DNA of 5,336 bases from an uncultured Collinsella sp. (GTDB taxonomy: Bacteria > Actinomycetota > Coriobacteriia > Coriobacteriales > Coriobacteriaceae): positions 1 to 5,336 of the forward strand of contig URKV01000120.1 in NCBI GenBank assembly GCA_900548565.1, read 5' to 3'. The notes beneath the pieces were generated by a model. It worked only from the letters and a program-made list of their open reading frames with translations. It did no database searches and was not told where the DNA came from. Shown here piece after piece: positions 1 to 5,336 of this stretch (within the stretch, counting starts at the first letter, position 1; each line of letters begins with the position of its first letter). The translations under genes and the position numbers were made by a program.

Positions 1-48
1 CGAGATGCTCAGGAGTCTCGTGGGCTCGGAGATGTGTATAAGAGACAG
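1..48. other. Illumina Nextera adapter and index sequence (artefact)
   Basis: This is not genomic DNA. Positions 30-48 are the 19-nt Tn5 mosaic end AGATGTGTATAAGAGACAG, 15-29 are the Nextera read-2 linker, 7-14 (GCTCAGGA) sit where the i7 index belongs, and 1-6 match the end of the P7 primer region. From memory the index corresponds to Nextera N704. The genomic insert therefore starts at 49. Minus-strand reading frames running into this stretch produce the artefactual peptide ending LLYTSPSPRDS. Confidence 0.97.
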
Positions 49-371
49 GTATCAACGATGCGCCTGTGCTTACGCGCGCCGATGTGGGCATTGCCATGGG
101 CGCCATGGGGTCCGACGCCGCGATTGAGGCCGCCGACGTGGTGCTGATGGATGACAAGCCGTCCAACATTTCCCGCGCGATCCGTGTGGCGCGCAAGACC
201 ATGGCGATCGTCTGGCAGAACATCATCTTTGCGCTGGGCGTTAAGCTGCTGATTTTGGTGCTTGCGGCGCTCGGCATCGCCAACATGTGGCTTGCGGTCT
301 TTGGCGACGTAGGCGTGGCAATCATCGCCATCCTGAACGCCATGCGCGCGATGGGGGTAAAGAACCTGTAG
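49..371 (+). CDS. P1B-type heavy-metal-transporting ATPase, C-terminal fragment (probable Zn/Cd/Pb exporter)
   Basis: This is the last 106 codons of a P-type ATPase whose 5' part is missing because the contig begins here; a full protein of this kind is about 600-800 residues. The visible frame opens with INDAP (51-65), the end of the conserved GDGINDAP hinge motif of the P domain, followed by ADVGIAMG and GSDAAIEAADVVLM, which are typical of heavy-metal P1B pumps. Two hydrophobic segments follow, the last transmembrane pair. A Lys at 243-245 lies 21 residues before an Asp at 306-308 in DVG, with Asn seven residues after the Gly. This fits the K-x(10-20)-DxG-x7-N pattern described for the P1B-2 (ZntA/CadA) group, whose members export Zn2+, Cd2+ and Pb2+ from the cytosol using ATP. 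The metal-binding CPC motif and the phosphorylated DKTGT are off the contig, so specificity is inferred. It ends at TAG 369-371 and converges on the DtxR-family gene. Confidence 0.93.
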
Positions 372-387
372 CGTTCGTGAGCTGTCC

Positions 388-514
388 GGCCGGGGCCGGG
401 CTTGGTTTTGAAAACGTCCTCGCGCATGAGGCCCGTCTTTCCTGCTCCTGCGGAGCAACGGAAAGGCGGGCCTCGCGCTGCGGAATGTTTTCAAAACCAA
501 GCCCGGCCCCGGCC
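388..514. repeat. Large imperfect palindrome between convergent genes
   Basis: Perfect 28-bp outer arms lie at 388-415 and 487-514 (GGCCGGGGCC, then GGGCTTGGTTTTGAAAAC, and its reverse complement). Inside, a second stem pairs roughly 421-448 with 452-482 around a 3-nt loop at 449-451. It has a 2-nt bulge at 458-459, G-U pairs and a few mismatches. The outer arms are separated by less well matched flanks (416-420 and 483-486). Read on opposite strands, the two halves look like diverged copies of one unit of about 60 nt, each holding GAGGCCCG(T/C)CTTTCC. It lies 16 nt after the ATPase stop, where it could fold in RNA from either convergent gene. No clean U-tract follows the stem, so it is not a standard intrinsic terminator. 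The alternatives are a bidirectional terminator, an RNA-stabilising hairpin, or a dispersed palindromic element. Confidence 0.85.
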
Positions 515-596
515 TGCGGTAACATCGCAGGCGGTTCTTGGGCATCGCTTGCTGGCAGGGTTCCCTTGCTGAAATGGACTTGGCCGAAAGGGCCGC

Positions 597-650
597 TGGT
601 CCCAGTCGCTGGTTCGCGCTTTGCGTGAACTCCGCGCTACTGGGGGTCCA
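597..650. repeat. Hairpin directly after the DtxR-family gene
   Basis: CCCAGT (601-606) pairs with ACTGGG (639-644), extended by GC/GC after one mismatch and by TGG (597-599) with CCA (648-650) outside. An inner stem pairs GTTC and CGC (612-615, 617-619) with GCG and GAAC (623-625, 627-630) around a TTT loop at 620-622. It begins 2 nt beyond the repressor stop codon on the minus strand. There is no U-tract, so it may stabilise the 3' end or act as a weak terminator. A tiny GGCC-GAAAG-GGCC hairpin lies next to it at 582-594. Confidence 0.5.
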
Positions 651-651
651 A

Positions 652-1041
652 TTAGGCTTCTGTTGTTGGACCCGCTACATCTTCCCGACCCAACATCGCC
701 CGTAGCTTCTCAAAGCTCTCCTCGCTCAGGCAATGCTCCATGTGGCAGCCCTCTTGCGACGCGACCTCAGCCGAAACACCCGCATCCTCTAGCAGCCCCA
801 CGAAAAAGCAGTGACGCTCCCACATTTGGCGAGCGACCTCCAGACCACGCTCCGTCAGATGAACGTCGCGCTTGCCCATTTCGACATAGCCGCTGCTCTC
901 CAGCGTCGCCATGGCTTTAGAGACGCTCGCCTTGGTTACGCCTAGGTATTCAGCGACGTCAATCGATCGAACGATGCCCTGGCGCTGCGACAGAACGTAG
1001 ATCGATTCGAGATAGTCTTCTCCGGATTCACGCAGGGCCAT
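652..1041 (-). CDS. DtxR/MntR-family metal-dependent transcriptional repressor (short form)
   Basis: A 129-residue cytoplasmic DNA-binding protein expected to repress metal uptake or homeostasis genes when loaded with Fe2+ or Mn2+. Residues 1-65 form the N-terminal winged helix-turn-helix (SIDVAEYLGVTKASVSKAM, 26-44, is the DNA-reading part). Residues 66-115 form the dimerisation and metal-binding domain. Aligned by eye with Bacillus MntR, the ligand positions are Asp9, Glu12, His77, Cys99, Glu102 and His103. Asp9 is MntR-like, whereas Cys99 in GCHMEHCLS resembles the ACRWEH of DtxR/IdeR, so metal preference is unclear. The protein stops soon after this domain and lacks the SH3-like domain of full DtxR, like MntR (about 140 residues). 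The start at 1039-1041 is preceded by a weak AAAGG six nt upstream. The gene converges on the metal ATPase, and its upstream region carries repeated operator-like sequences, suggesting autoregulation (inferred). Confidence 0.93.
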   Translation of the reverse strand: MALRESGEDYLESIYVLSQRQGIVRSIDVAEYLGVTKASVSKAMATLESSGYVEMGKRDVHLTERGLEVARQMWERHCFFVGLLEDAGVSAEVASQEGCHMEHCLSEESFEKLRAMLGREDVAGPTTEA

Positions 1042-1065
1042 GGGCCGCCTTTCGCGATGGCTTCT

Positions 1066-1146
1066 AGTTAGCCTTTGGATACTTTTGCTTGATTTACTTT
1101 ACCGCAAAAGTTGCCCATGTCTTACTACTTTGCCTAAAAGTTAGCC
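1066..1146 (-). promoter_or_regulatory. Repeated operator-like elements upstream of the DtxR-family gene
   Basis: This AT-richer stretch holds two inverted repeats: ACTTT-N6-AAAGT at 1096-1111 and ACTTT-N5-AAAGT at 1127-1141. They sit inside longer direct repeats of about 21 nt beginning TACTTT at 1095 and 1126, a 31-nt offset or about three helical turns. A third TACTTT occurs at 1080-1085. AGTTAGCC occurs twice (1066-1073 and 1139-1146). GCCTAA-N3-TTAGCC at 1132-1146 resembles a degenerate DtxR box, as DtxR-family sites are often built from TTAGG/CCTAA-like half sites. This is probably where the repressor binds its own promoter. I could not assign -35 and -10 boxes confidently. Confidence 0.55.
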
Positions 1147-1170
1147 GTGTTTCACAAAACGTGCGGGACG

Positions 1171-1207
1171 AAAACAAAATGGGAACGCTGCTCAAGGAGT
1201 GTCCCCA
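1171..1207 (-). terminator. Probable intrinsic terminator after the HAD phosphatase gene
   Basis: On the minus strand TGGGGAC (1207-1201) can pair with GTTCCCA (1186-1180), seven pairs including one G-U, with an inner CTC-CTT-GAG mini-stem in the loop. The U-tract TTTTGTTTT follows at 1179-1171. It starts 23 nt after the HAD stop codon and lies before the repressor's operator region, so it would separate the ABC-F/HAD operon from the repressor gene. Confidence 0.65.
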
Positions 1208-1229
1208 GGTGCCGGGTGCCGGCCCGCAG

Positions 1230-2000
1230 CTAGATCAGGCCAAAGTGCTTCGCGGCGTTGTAGATGCCGTCATCGTCTACGGCGGTCGTAACGTAGGTCG
1301 CTGCGGCCTTTACGGTCTCCTGCGCGTTGCCCATGGCCACGCTTGTGCCCACGGCCGAGAACATTGACAAGTCGTTCTCGCCGTCGCCAAAGGCGATCGC
1401 CTCGCTCGCGTCGATGCCCAGGCGCTCCAGCGTCGCCGCCACGCCCAGGTCCTTACCGCCGTTAGCGGGAATAATGTCGCAGAACAGATCGCACCAGCGC
1501 GTGGTGAGCGAATGCGACACGGCGTCGGTCACTATATGCTCGTCGGCAGGATCCACAAAGGCACAGAACTGGTAAACCGGCGCATCGAAGGCATGCTCAA
1601 ACGGCTCCTCGTGGTAGACGATTCCCGCGTTGCTGCCGGCCGTCACCACGCGCTCGGACAGGCGGTTCACAAACGAGTTCTCGCCCTGCATGCACAGCGA
1701 GTCATAGCGCCCCTGCGCCACCTGGTCCACAATCACCGCAACGTCGTCCGGATCAATCGGACAGCTACGGTAAACGCCCTCGGCATCAAAGCAGTGCTGG
1801 CCCGAGAGCGTAATGTACGCATCCCAGCCCAAGTTGAACAGCCAATCGGGCATCTGGTAGGTCGGACGGCCCGTGGCGATCACGCACGCAATCCCCTGCT
1901 CGTGAAAGCTGTCGAGCACCTGCTGCGCCGACGCCGGAATCCGTTGGGTCTTAAAGCTCAGCAGCGTGCCGTCGATATCGAAAAACGCAGCTTTGATCAT
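1230..2000 (-). CDS. Cof-type HAD-superfamily (HAD-IIB) phosphatase
   Basis: A 256-residue soluble Mg2+-dependent hydrolase with all four HAD motifs. Motif I is DIDGT at 8-12 (nucleophile Asp8, acid/base Asp10), motif II is Thr43 in ATGR, motif III is Lys183 in NGGKDLGV, and motif IV is GDGENDLSM at 205-213. The region between motifs II and III (about 85-180) is the size and place of the C2B cap of the Cof/YbiV group. The family dephosphorylates small metabolites such as sugar phosphates, nucleotides and cofactor phosphates. The substrate cannot be told from sequence. The length is normal for the family. The start ATG at 1998-2000 has an AGGAG ribosome site 9 nt upstream (2010-2014), formed by the last codons of the preceding ABC-F gene. 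The intergenic gap is only 6 nt, so the two are probably co-transcribed. Several cysteines (39, 70, 80, 103, 146, 170, 174) are scattered with no recognisable binding motif. Confidence 0.95.
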   Translation of the reverse strand: MIKAAFFDIDGTLLSFKTQRIPASAQQVLDSFHEQGIACVIATGRPTYQMPDWLFNLGWDAYITLSGQHCFDAEGVYRSCPIDPDDVAVIVDQVAQGRYDSLCMQGENSFVNRLSERVVTAGSNAGIVYHEEPFEHAFDAPVYQFCAFVDPADEHIVTDAVSHSLTTRWCDLFCDIIPANGGKDLGVAATLERLGIDASEAIAFGDGENDLSMFSAVGTSVAMGNAQETVKAAATYVTTAVDDDGIYNAAKHFGLI

Positions 2001-2006
2001 CCTGGT

Positions 2007-3866
2007 CTACTCCTCGCCCTCGAGCTTTTCGCTCGCCTCGAGCCACGCCATCTCCAGCTCGTCCATGGCAGCGTGAGCCTCGTCGATCTTTGCCTGCTGC
2101 TCGCCGAGCGCCGTGTAGTTGGTGGGATCGACTTGGGCCATTGCTGCCTCGGCCTCCTCAACGCGGGTGCGCTGCGTCTCCATCTTGCGCTCGAGCGAAC
2201 TCACCTCGCGGCGGAGCTTCTGGCGCTCGGCGTTGGACAGGCCGTTGGGCTGACCGCTCGACTTGGGCTTTTCGGCCGCAGCTGCCGCGGCACCGGTGTC
2301 GAACGTGCCGGTCTTGGCGCTCGGCGCGCCCACGGGCTCGCCCTCGGCGGTAGCGTTGCACAGGCGCAGGTACTGGTCCACGCCACCGGGCATATGCGTC
2401 AGGTGGCCGTCGAGCAGCGCCCACTGCTGGTCGGTCACGCGCTCCATCAAAAAGCGGTCGTGCGTCACCAGGATCAGCGTGCCGGGCCAGCCGTCCAGCA
2501 GGTCCTCGACAATCGCGAGCATGTCGGTATCCAGGTCGTTGCCCGGCTCGTCCAGGATGAGCACGTTGGGCTCGTCCAGAATCGTCAGCAACAGCGACAG
2601 GCGACGGCGCTGGCCGCCCGAAAGATCGCCGATGCGGCTCCAGAGCTGCTGCGTCGTAAAGCCCAGACGCTCGCAAAGCTTCTCGGGCGAAGTCTCCTTG
2701 CCGTCGATGACGTAGTACTTCTTATAGTTGCCGAGCACCTCGCGGATCGTGTCGCCCATGTAGGGCTTGAGCTCCTCGAGCTGCTGCGACAGCACGCCAA
2801 AGCGCACTGTCTGGCCAATCTTCACGCGGCCGCGCGTGGGTTCAATCTTGCCCTGGATCACGTCGAGCAGCGTCGACTTACCGGCGCCGTTCTCGCCCAA
2901 AAGACCATAGCGGTCGCCCGCGCCGATGAGCCAGGTCACGTCGGAAAGCACCTGCTTGGGCGCGCCGTCGGTATCGGCATAGCCGGCATCCACGTCGACC
3001 ACATCGATAACCTGCTTGCCCAAGCGGCTCACGGCCAAGCGCTTGAGCTCCAGCTCGTCACGCACGGGCGGCACGTCGGCGATCAGCTCACGAGCGGCAT
3101 CCACGCGAAACTTGGGCTTGGTGGAACGAGCCTGGGCACCGCGGCTCAGCCACGCGAGCTCCTTGCGCGCCATGTTGCGACGGCGCTCCTCGGTAACCGC
3201 GGCCATGCGGTCGCGCTCTACGCGCTGCAGGATGTAGGCCGAATAGCCGCCCTCGAAGGGATCGACCTGGCCGTCGTGGACCTCCCACATGCTGGTGCAG
3301 ACCTCGTCCAAGAACCAGCGGTCGTGCGTGACCACGAGCATGGCGCCCTGACCGCGCTGCCAGCGGGCCTTAAGGTGACACGCGAGCCAGTTGATGGTGC
3401 GCATGTCCAGGTGGTTGGTGGGCTCGTCGAGCATGAGCACGTCGTAGTCACCAATCAGCAGGCGCGCGAGGTCCACGCGACGGCGCTGGCCGCCCGAAAG
3501 CTCGCCAACCGTGCCCTCCCAGGGCACATCGCTAATAAGACCGGCGAGAATCTGGCGCGTGCGGGGGCTCGACGCCCACTCGTACTCAGGTGTGTCGCCC
3601 ACAACGGCATGATGCACGGTATCGGTGTCGACAAGCTGGTCCTTTTGGCCGAGCAGACCAATCGTGGTGCCGCGACGGTGCGTCACGCGGCCGTCGTCGG
3701 GCTCCAGCGTGCCGGCGAGCACGCTCAGCAGCGTCGACTTGCCGTCGCCGTTTTTGCCGACAATACCAATGCGGTCGCCCTCGCCCACGCCGAGCGTCAC
3801 GCTATCGAAAATATGCTTGGTGGGAAACTCTAGGCTGACGGAATCGCATCCCAAAAGAATCGCCAT
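2007..3866 (-). CDS. ABC-F family ATPase, Uup-like
   Basis: A 619-residue soluble protein with two ABC ATPase domains and no membrane segments, the ABC-F layout. Members bind the ribosome E site and rescue or regulate translation; some give antibiotic resistance. Domain 1: Walker A GKNGDGKST (37-45), signature LSGGQ (123-127), Walker B ending LDEPTNHLD (146-154), switch His181. The charged linker 212-262 is where the ABC-F interdomain helices lie. Domain 2: Walker A GENGAGKST (324-332), LSGGQ (415-419), LDEPGNDLD (438-446), His469. After an Ala/Pro-rich spacer, a C-terminal coiled coil (about 540-615) resembles the DNA/ribosome-binding tail of Uup. The start at MAILLGCDS (3864-3866) is chosen over an upstream in-frame ATG because AAGGAG lies 8 nt before it and the extension would cross the terminator. 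Oddities are Asp41 in the first P-loop and Gly for Thr in the second EPTND motif. The Uup subgroup is likely but not proven; a resistance-type ABC-F is less likely given the tail. Confidence 0.95.
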   Translation of the reverse strand: MAILLGCDSVSLEFPTKHIFDSVTLGVGEGDRIGIVGKNGDGKSTLLSVLAGTLEPDDGRVTHRRGTTIGLLGQKDQLVDTDTVHHAVVGDTPEYEWASSPRTRQILAGLISDVPWEGTVGELSGGQRRRVDLARLLIGDYDVLMLDEPTNHLDMRTINWLACHLKARWQRGQGAMLVVTHDRWFLDEVCTSMWEVHDGQVDPFEGGYSAYILQRVERDRMAAVTEERRRNMARKELAWLSRGAQARSTKPKFRVDAARELIADVPPVRDELELKRLAVSRLGKQVIDVVDVDAGYADTDGAPKQVLSDVTWLIGAGDRYGLLGENGAGKSTLLDVIQGKIEPTRGRVKIGQTVRFGVLSQQLEELKPYMGDTIREVLGNYKKYYVIDGKETSPEKLCERLGFTTQQLWSRIGDLSGGQRRRLSLLLTILDEPNVLILDEPGNDLDTDMLAIVEDLLDGWPGTLILVTHDRFLMERVTDQQWALLDGHLTHMPGGVDQYLRLCNATAEGEPVGAPSAKTGTFDTGAAAAAAEKPKSSGQPNGLSNAERQKLRREVSSLERKMETQRTRVEEAEAAMAQVDPTNYTALGEQQAKIDEAHAAMDELEMAWLEASEKLEGEE

Positions 3867-3874
3867 ATGCCCTG

Positions 3875-3880
3875 CTCCTT
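3875..3880 (-). promoter_or_regulatory. Ribosome binding site that fixes the ABC-F start
   Basis: AAGGAG on the minus strand lies 8 nt upstream of the ATG at 3866. The longer reading frame beginning at 3980 has its first codon before the terminator hairpin and would translate through it, so it is rejected. Confidence 0.85.
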
Positions 3881-3901
3881 CGTAGAAATTCAACGTTGTC
3901 C

Positions 3902-3907
3902 ATGATA
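3902..3907 (-). promoter_or_regulatory. Possible -10 box for the ABC-F/HAD operon
   Basis: TATCAT on the minus strand lies about 36 nt before the ABC-F start codon, in the short leader after the pst terminator. No convincing -35 box is found 16-18 nt upstream; TGTGCG is the nearest weak match. This is tentative. Confidence 0.25.
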
Positions 3908-3935
3908 GCAGCGAAAAGGCGGGTCGCACACGACA

Positions 3936-3973
3936 CAAAAAGGCGGGCCATCTCCCGCAAGAGATGACCCGCC
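3936..3973 (-). terminator. Strong intrinsic terminator after pstB
   Basis: On the minus strand a 13-bp stem (GGCGGGTCATCTC at 3973-3961 with GAGATGGCCCGCC at 3954-3942, one G-U pair) and a 6-nt loop are followed by TTTTT (3941-3937). It begins 56 nt after the pstB stop and closes the pst transcript. A second copy of the 3' arm, GACCCGCC followed by TTTT (3925-3914), can pair perfectly over 8 bp with the same 5' arm (3973-3966), giving an alternative, longer-looped terminator just downstream. Confidence 0.88.
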
Positions 3974-4029
3974 CCTCCAATCAGTCCCGTGGCAACCGTG
4001 GCCGCCGCGGGCCTCAAGCATGTCCCGGA

Positions 4030-4898
<869 letters not shown>

Positions 4899-4902
<4 letters not shown>

Positions 4903-5290
4903 TCGGCCGTCATCCTCCTTGCCAGTTGCTTGCCCACGATACGGGCGACTACGTTAAACAGCAGCACGCAGATCATCAGCAATGCCGCGGTGCCCCAGAC
5001 GATCTGCTGAGCCTCGGGGCTGCCCTCGCCGTAAATCTTGTAGATGTGCACAGCGAGCGACTCACCGGGGCGGAACACGTTCCAAGCGCAGGTGGGGCTC
5101 GACAGGTTAAAGCTCAAGAAGTTCAGGCGAACCGGCGAGCTCATGCCCGAGGTAAAGAGCAGTGCCGCGGCCTCGCCAAAAACGCGGCCGGCCGAAAGCA
5201 CGATGCCGGTCACGATGGCAGGCATGGCCTCGGGAATCAGGATGTGCAGCGTGGCCTCCCAACGGGTGAGGCCCATGGCCAGGCACGCAT
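4899..5290 (-). CDS. pstA: Phosphate ABC transporter permease PstA, C-terminal fragment
   Basis: This is the last 129 complete codons of the PstA membrane subunit, which with PstC forms the phosphate channel that PstB energises. The 5' part is lost at the adapter junction; a whole PstA is about 280-300 residues. The visible part begins in the cytoplasmic EAA loop (ACLAMGLTRWEATLHILIP), where the permease contacts PstB. A membrane segment follows (AIVTGIVLSAGRVFGEAAALL). The periplasmic stretch has PGESLAVHIYKIYGEG, matching the usual PstA region before the last helix. The final helix is about IVWGTAALLMICVLLFNVVA, with a short basic tail, GKQLARRMTAE. The stop TGA (4899-4901) overlaps the pstB ATG (4900-4902). 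An internal Met at 5276 is not the start; the frame continues to the junction. pstS and pstC would be expected further upstream, beyond the contig. Confidence 0.94.
4914..4920 (-). promoter_or_regulatory. pstB ribosome binding site inside the end of pstA
   Basis: AAGGAGG on the minus strand is formed mainly by two consecutive AGG arginine codons of pstA (the RR in LARRMTAE). It lies 11 nt before the pstB ATG, a slightly long spacing, and supports the 4902 start. Confidence 0.75.
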
Positions 5291-5336
5291 CTGTCTCTTA
5301 TACACATCTCCGAGCCCACGAGACTCCTGAGCATCT
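5291..5336. other. Illumina Nextera adapter and index sequence (artefact)
   Basis: Positions 5291-5309 are CTGTCTCTTATACACATCT, the reverse complement of the Tn5 mosaic end. They are followed by the read-2 linker complement (5310-5324), the index complement TCCTGAGC (5325-5332) and ATCT. This is the exact reverse complement of positions 3-48. The genomic sequence stops at 5290. Plus-strand frames entering here end in CLLYTSPSPRDS. Confidence 0.97.

Noticed and set aside
388..514. CRISPR array or group II intron in the palindromic gap
   Set aside because: There are only two inverted arms, with no regularly spaced direct repeats and no intron-encoded protein or domain V-like hairpin that I can identify.
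9..545. 178-codon minus-strand frame ending LLYTSPSPRDS
   Set aside because: It runs antisense to the ATPase and terminates in adapter sequence; its ending is a known adapter translation.
287..628. 113-codon plus-strand frame across the palindrome
   Set aside because: It overlaps the ATPase end in another frame and reads through the inverted repeat; no family features or ribosome site support it.
1089..1367. 92-codon plus-strand frame over the repressor upstream region
   Set aside because: It crosses the operator repeats and the terminator and then runs antisense to the HAD gene; no domain is visible.
1512..3833. 773-codon open frame on the plus strand opposite the HAD and ABC-F genes
   Set aside because: It lies antisense to two clear family members and spans the boundary between them. 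Its protein is low-complexity, rich in His, Leu, Ala and Arg with no domain, as expected for the complement of GC-rich coding sequence.
3867..3980. N-terminal extension of the ABC-F protein to an ATG at 3980
   Set aside because: The extension overlaps the pst terminator hairpin and has no ABC-F similarity; the ATG at 3866 has a good AAGGAG site.

Overview
The window looks like a short metagenomic or draft-genome contig from a GC-rich (about 60% by eye) Gram-positive bacterium. The best guess is a gut coriobacterium close to Collinsella. That rests on base composition, strong AGGAG-type ribosome binding sites, GC-rich terminators with short U-tracts and the general look of the proteins; no marker gene settles it. 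Only positions 49-5290 appear to be genomic. Positions 1-48 and 5291-5336 are Illumina Nextera adapter/index sequence in opposite orientations, so the apparent 46-nt terminal inverted repeat is a library artefact.

Layout: (1) 49-371, plus strand, the C-terminal end of a P1B-type heavy-metal ATPase, cut by the left edge. (2) 372-651, a non-coding gap between convergent genes with a large palindrome (28-bp perfect outer arms at 388-415 and 487-514) and a second hairpin (597-650) beside the repressor gene; 515-596 shows only one tiny hairpin (582-594). (3) 652-1041, minus strand, a short DtxR/MntR-family metal-responsive repressor. (4) 1042-1229, its upstream region, with repeated operator-like elements and the terminator of the next operon. 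(5) 2007-3866 and 1230-2000, minus strand, an apparent two-gene operon: a Uup-like ABC-F ATPase followed after 6 nt by a Cof-type HAD phosphatase. (6) 3867-4029, a strong intrinsic terminator with a second possible 3' arm, then the leader of the ABC-F gene. (7) 4030-4902 and 4899-5290, minus strand, pstB and the 3' end of pstA, overlapping by 4 nt.

Functionally there are three modules: metal homeostasis (efflux ATPase plus metal-sensing repressor, convergent), a ribosome-associated ABC-F protein with a small-metabolite phosphatase, and the cytoplasmic/membrane end of the high-affinity phosphate importer. No phoU follows pstB before the terminator. The protein genes are ordinary families. I see no sign of a wholly new system; the non-coding structures (the palindrome, the operator repeats and the nested terminator) are the parts most worth a second look.
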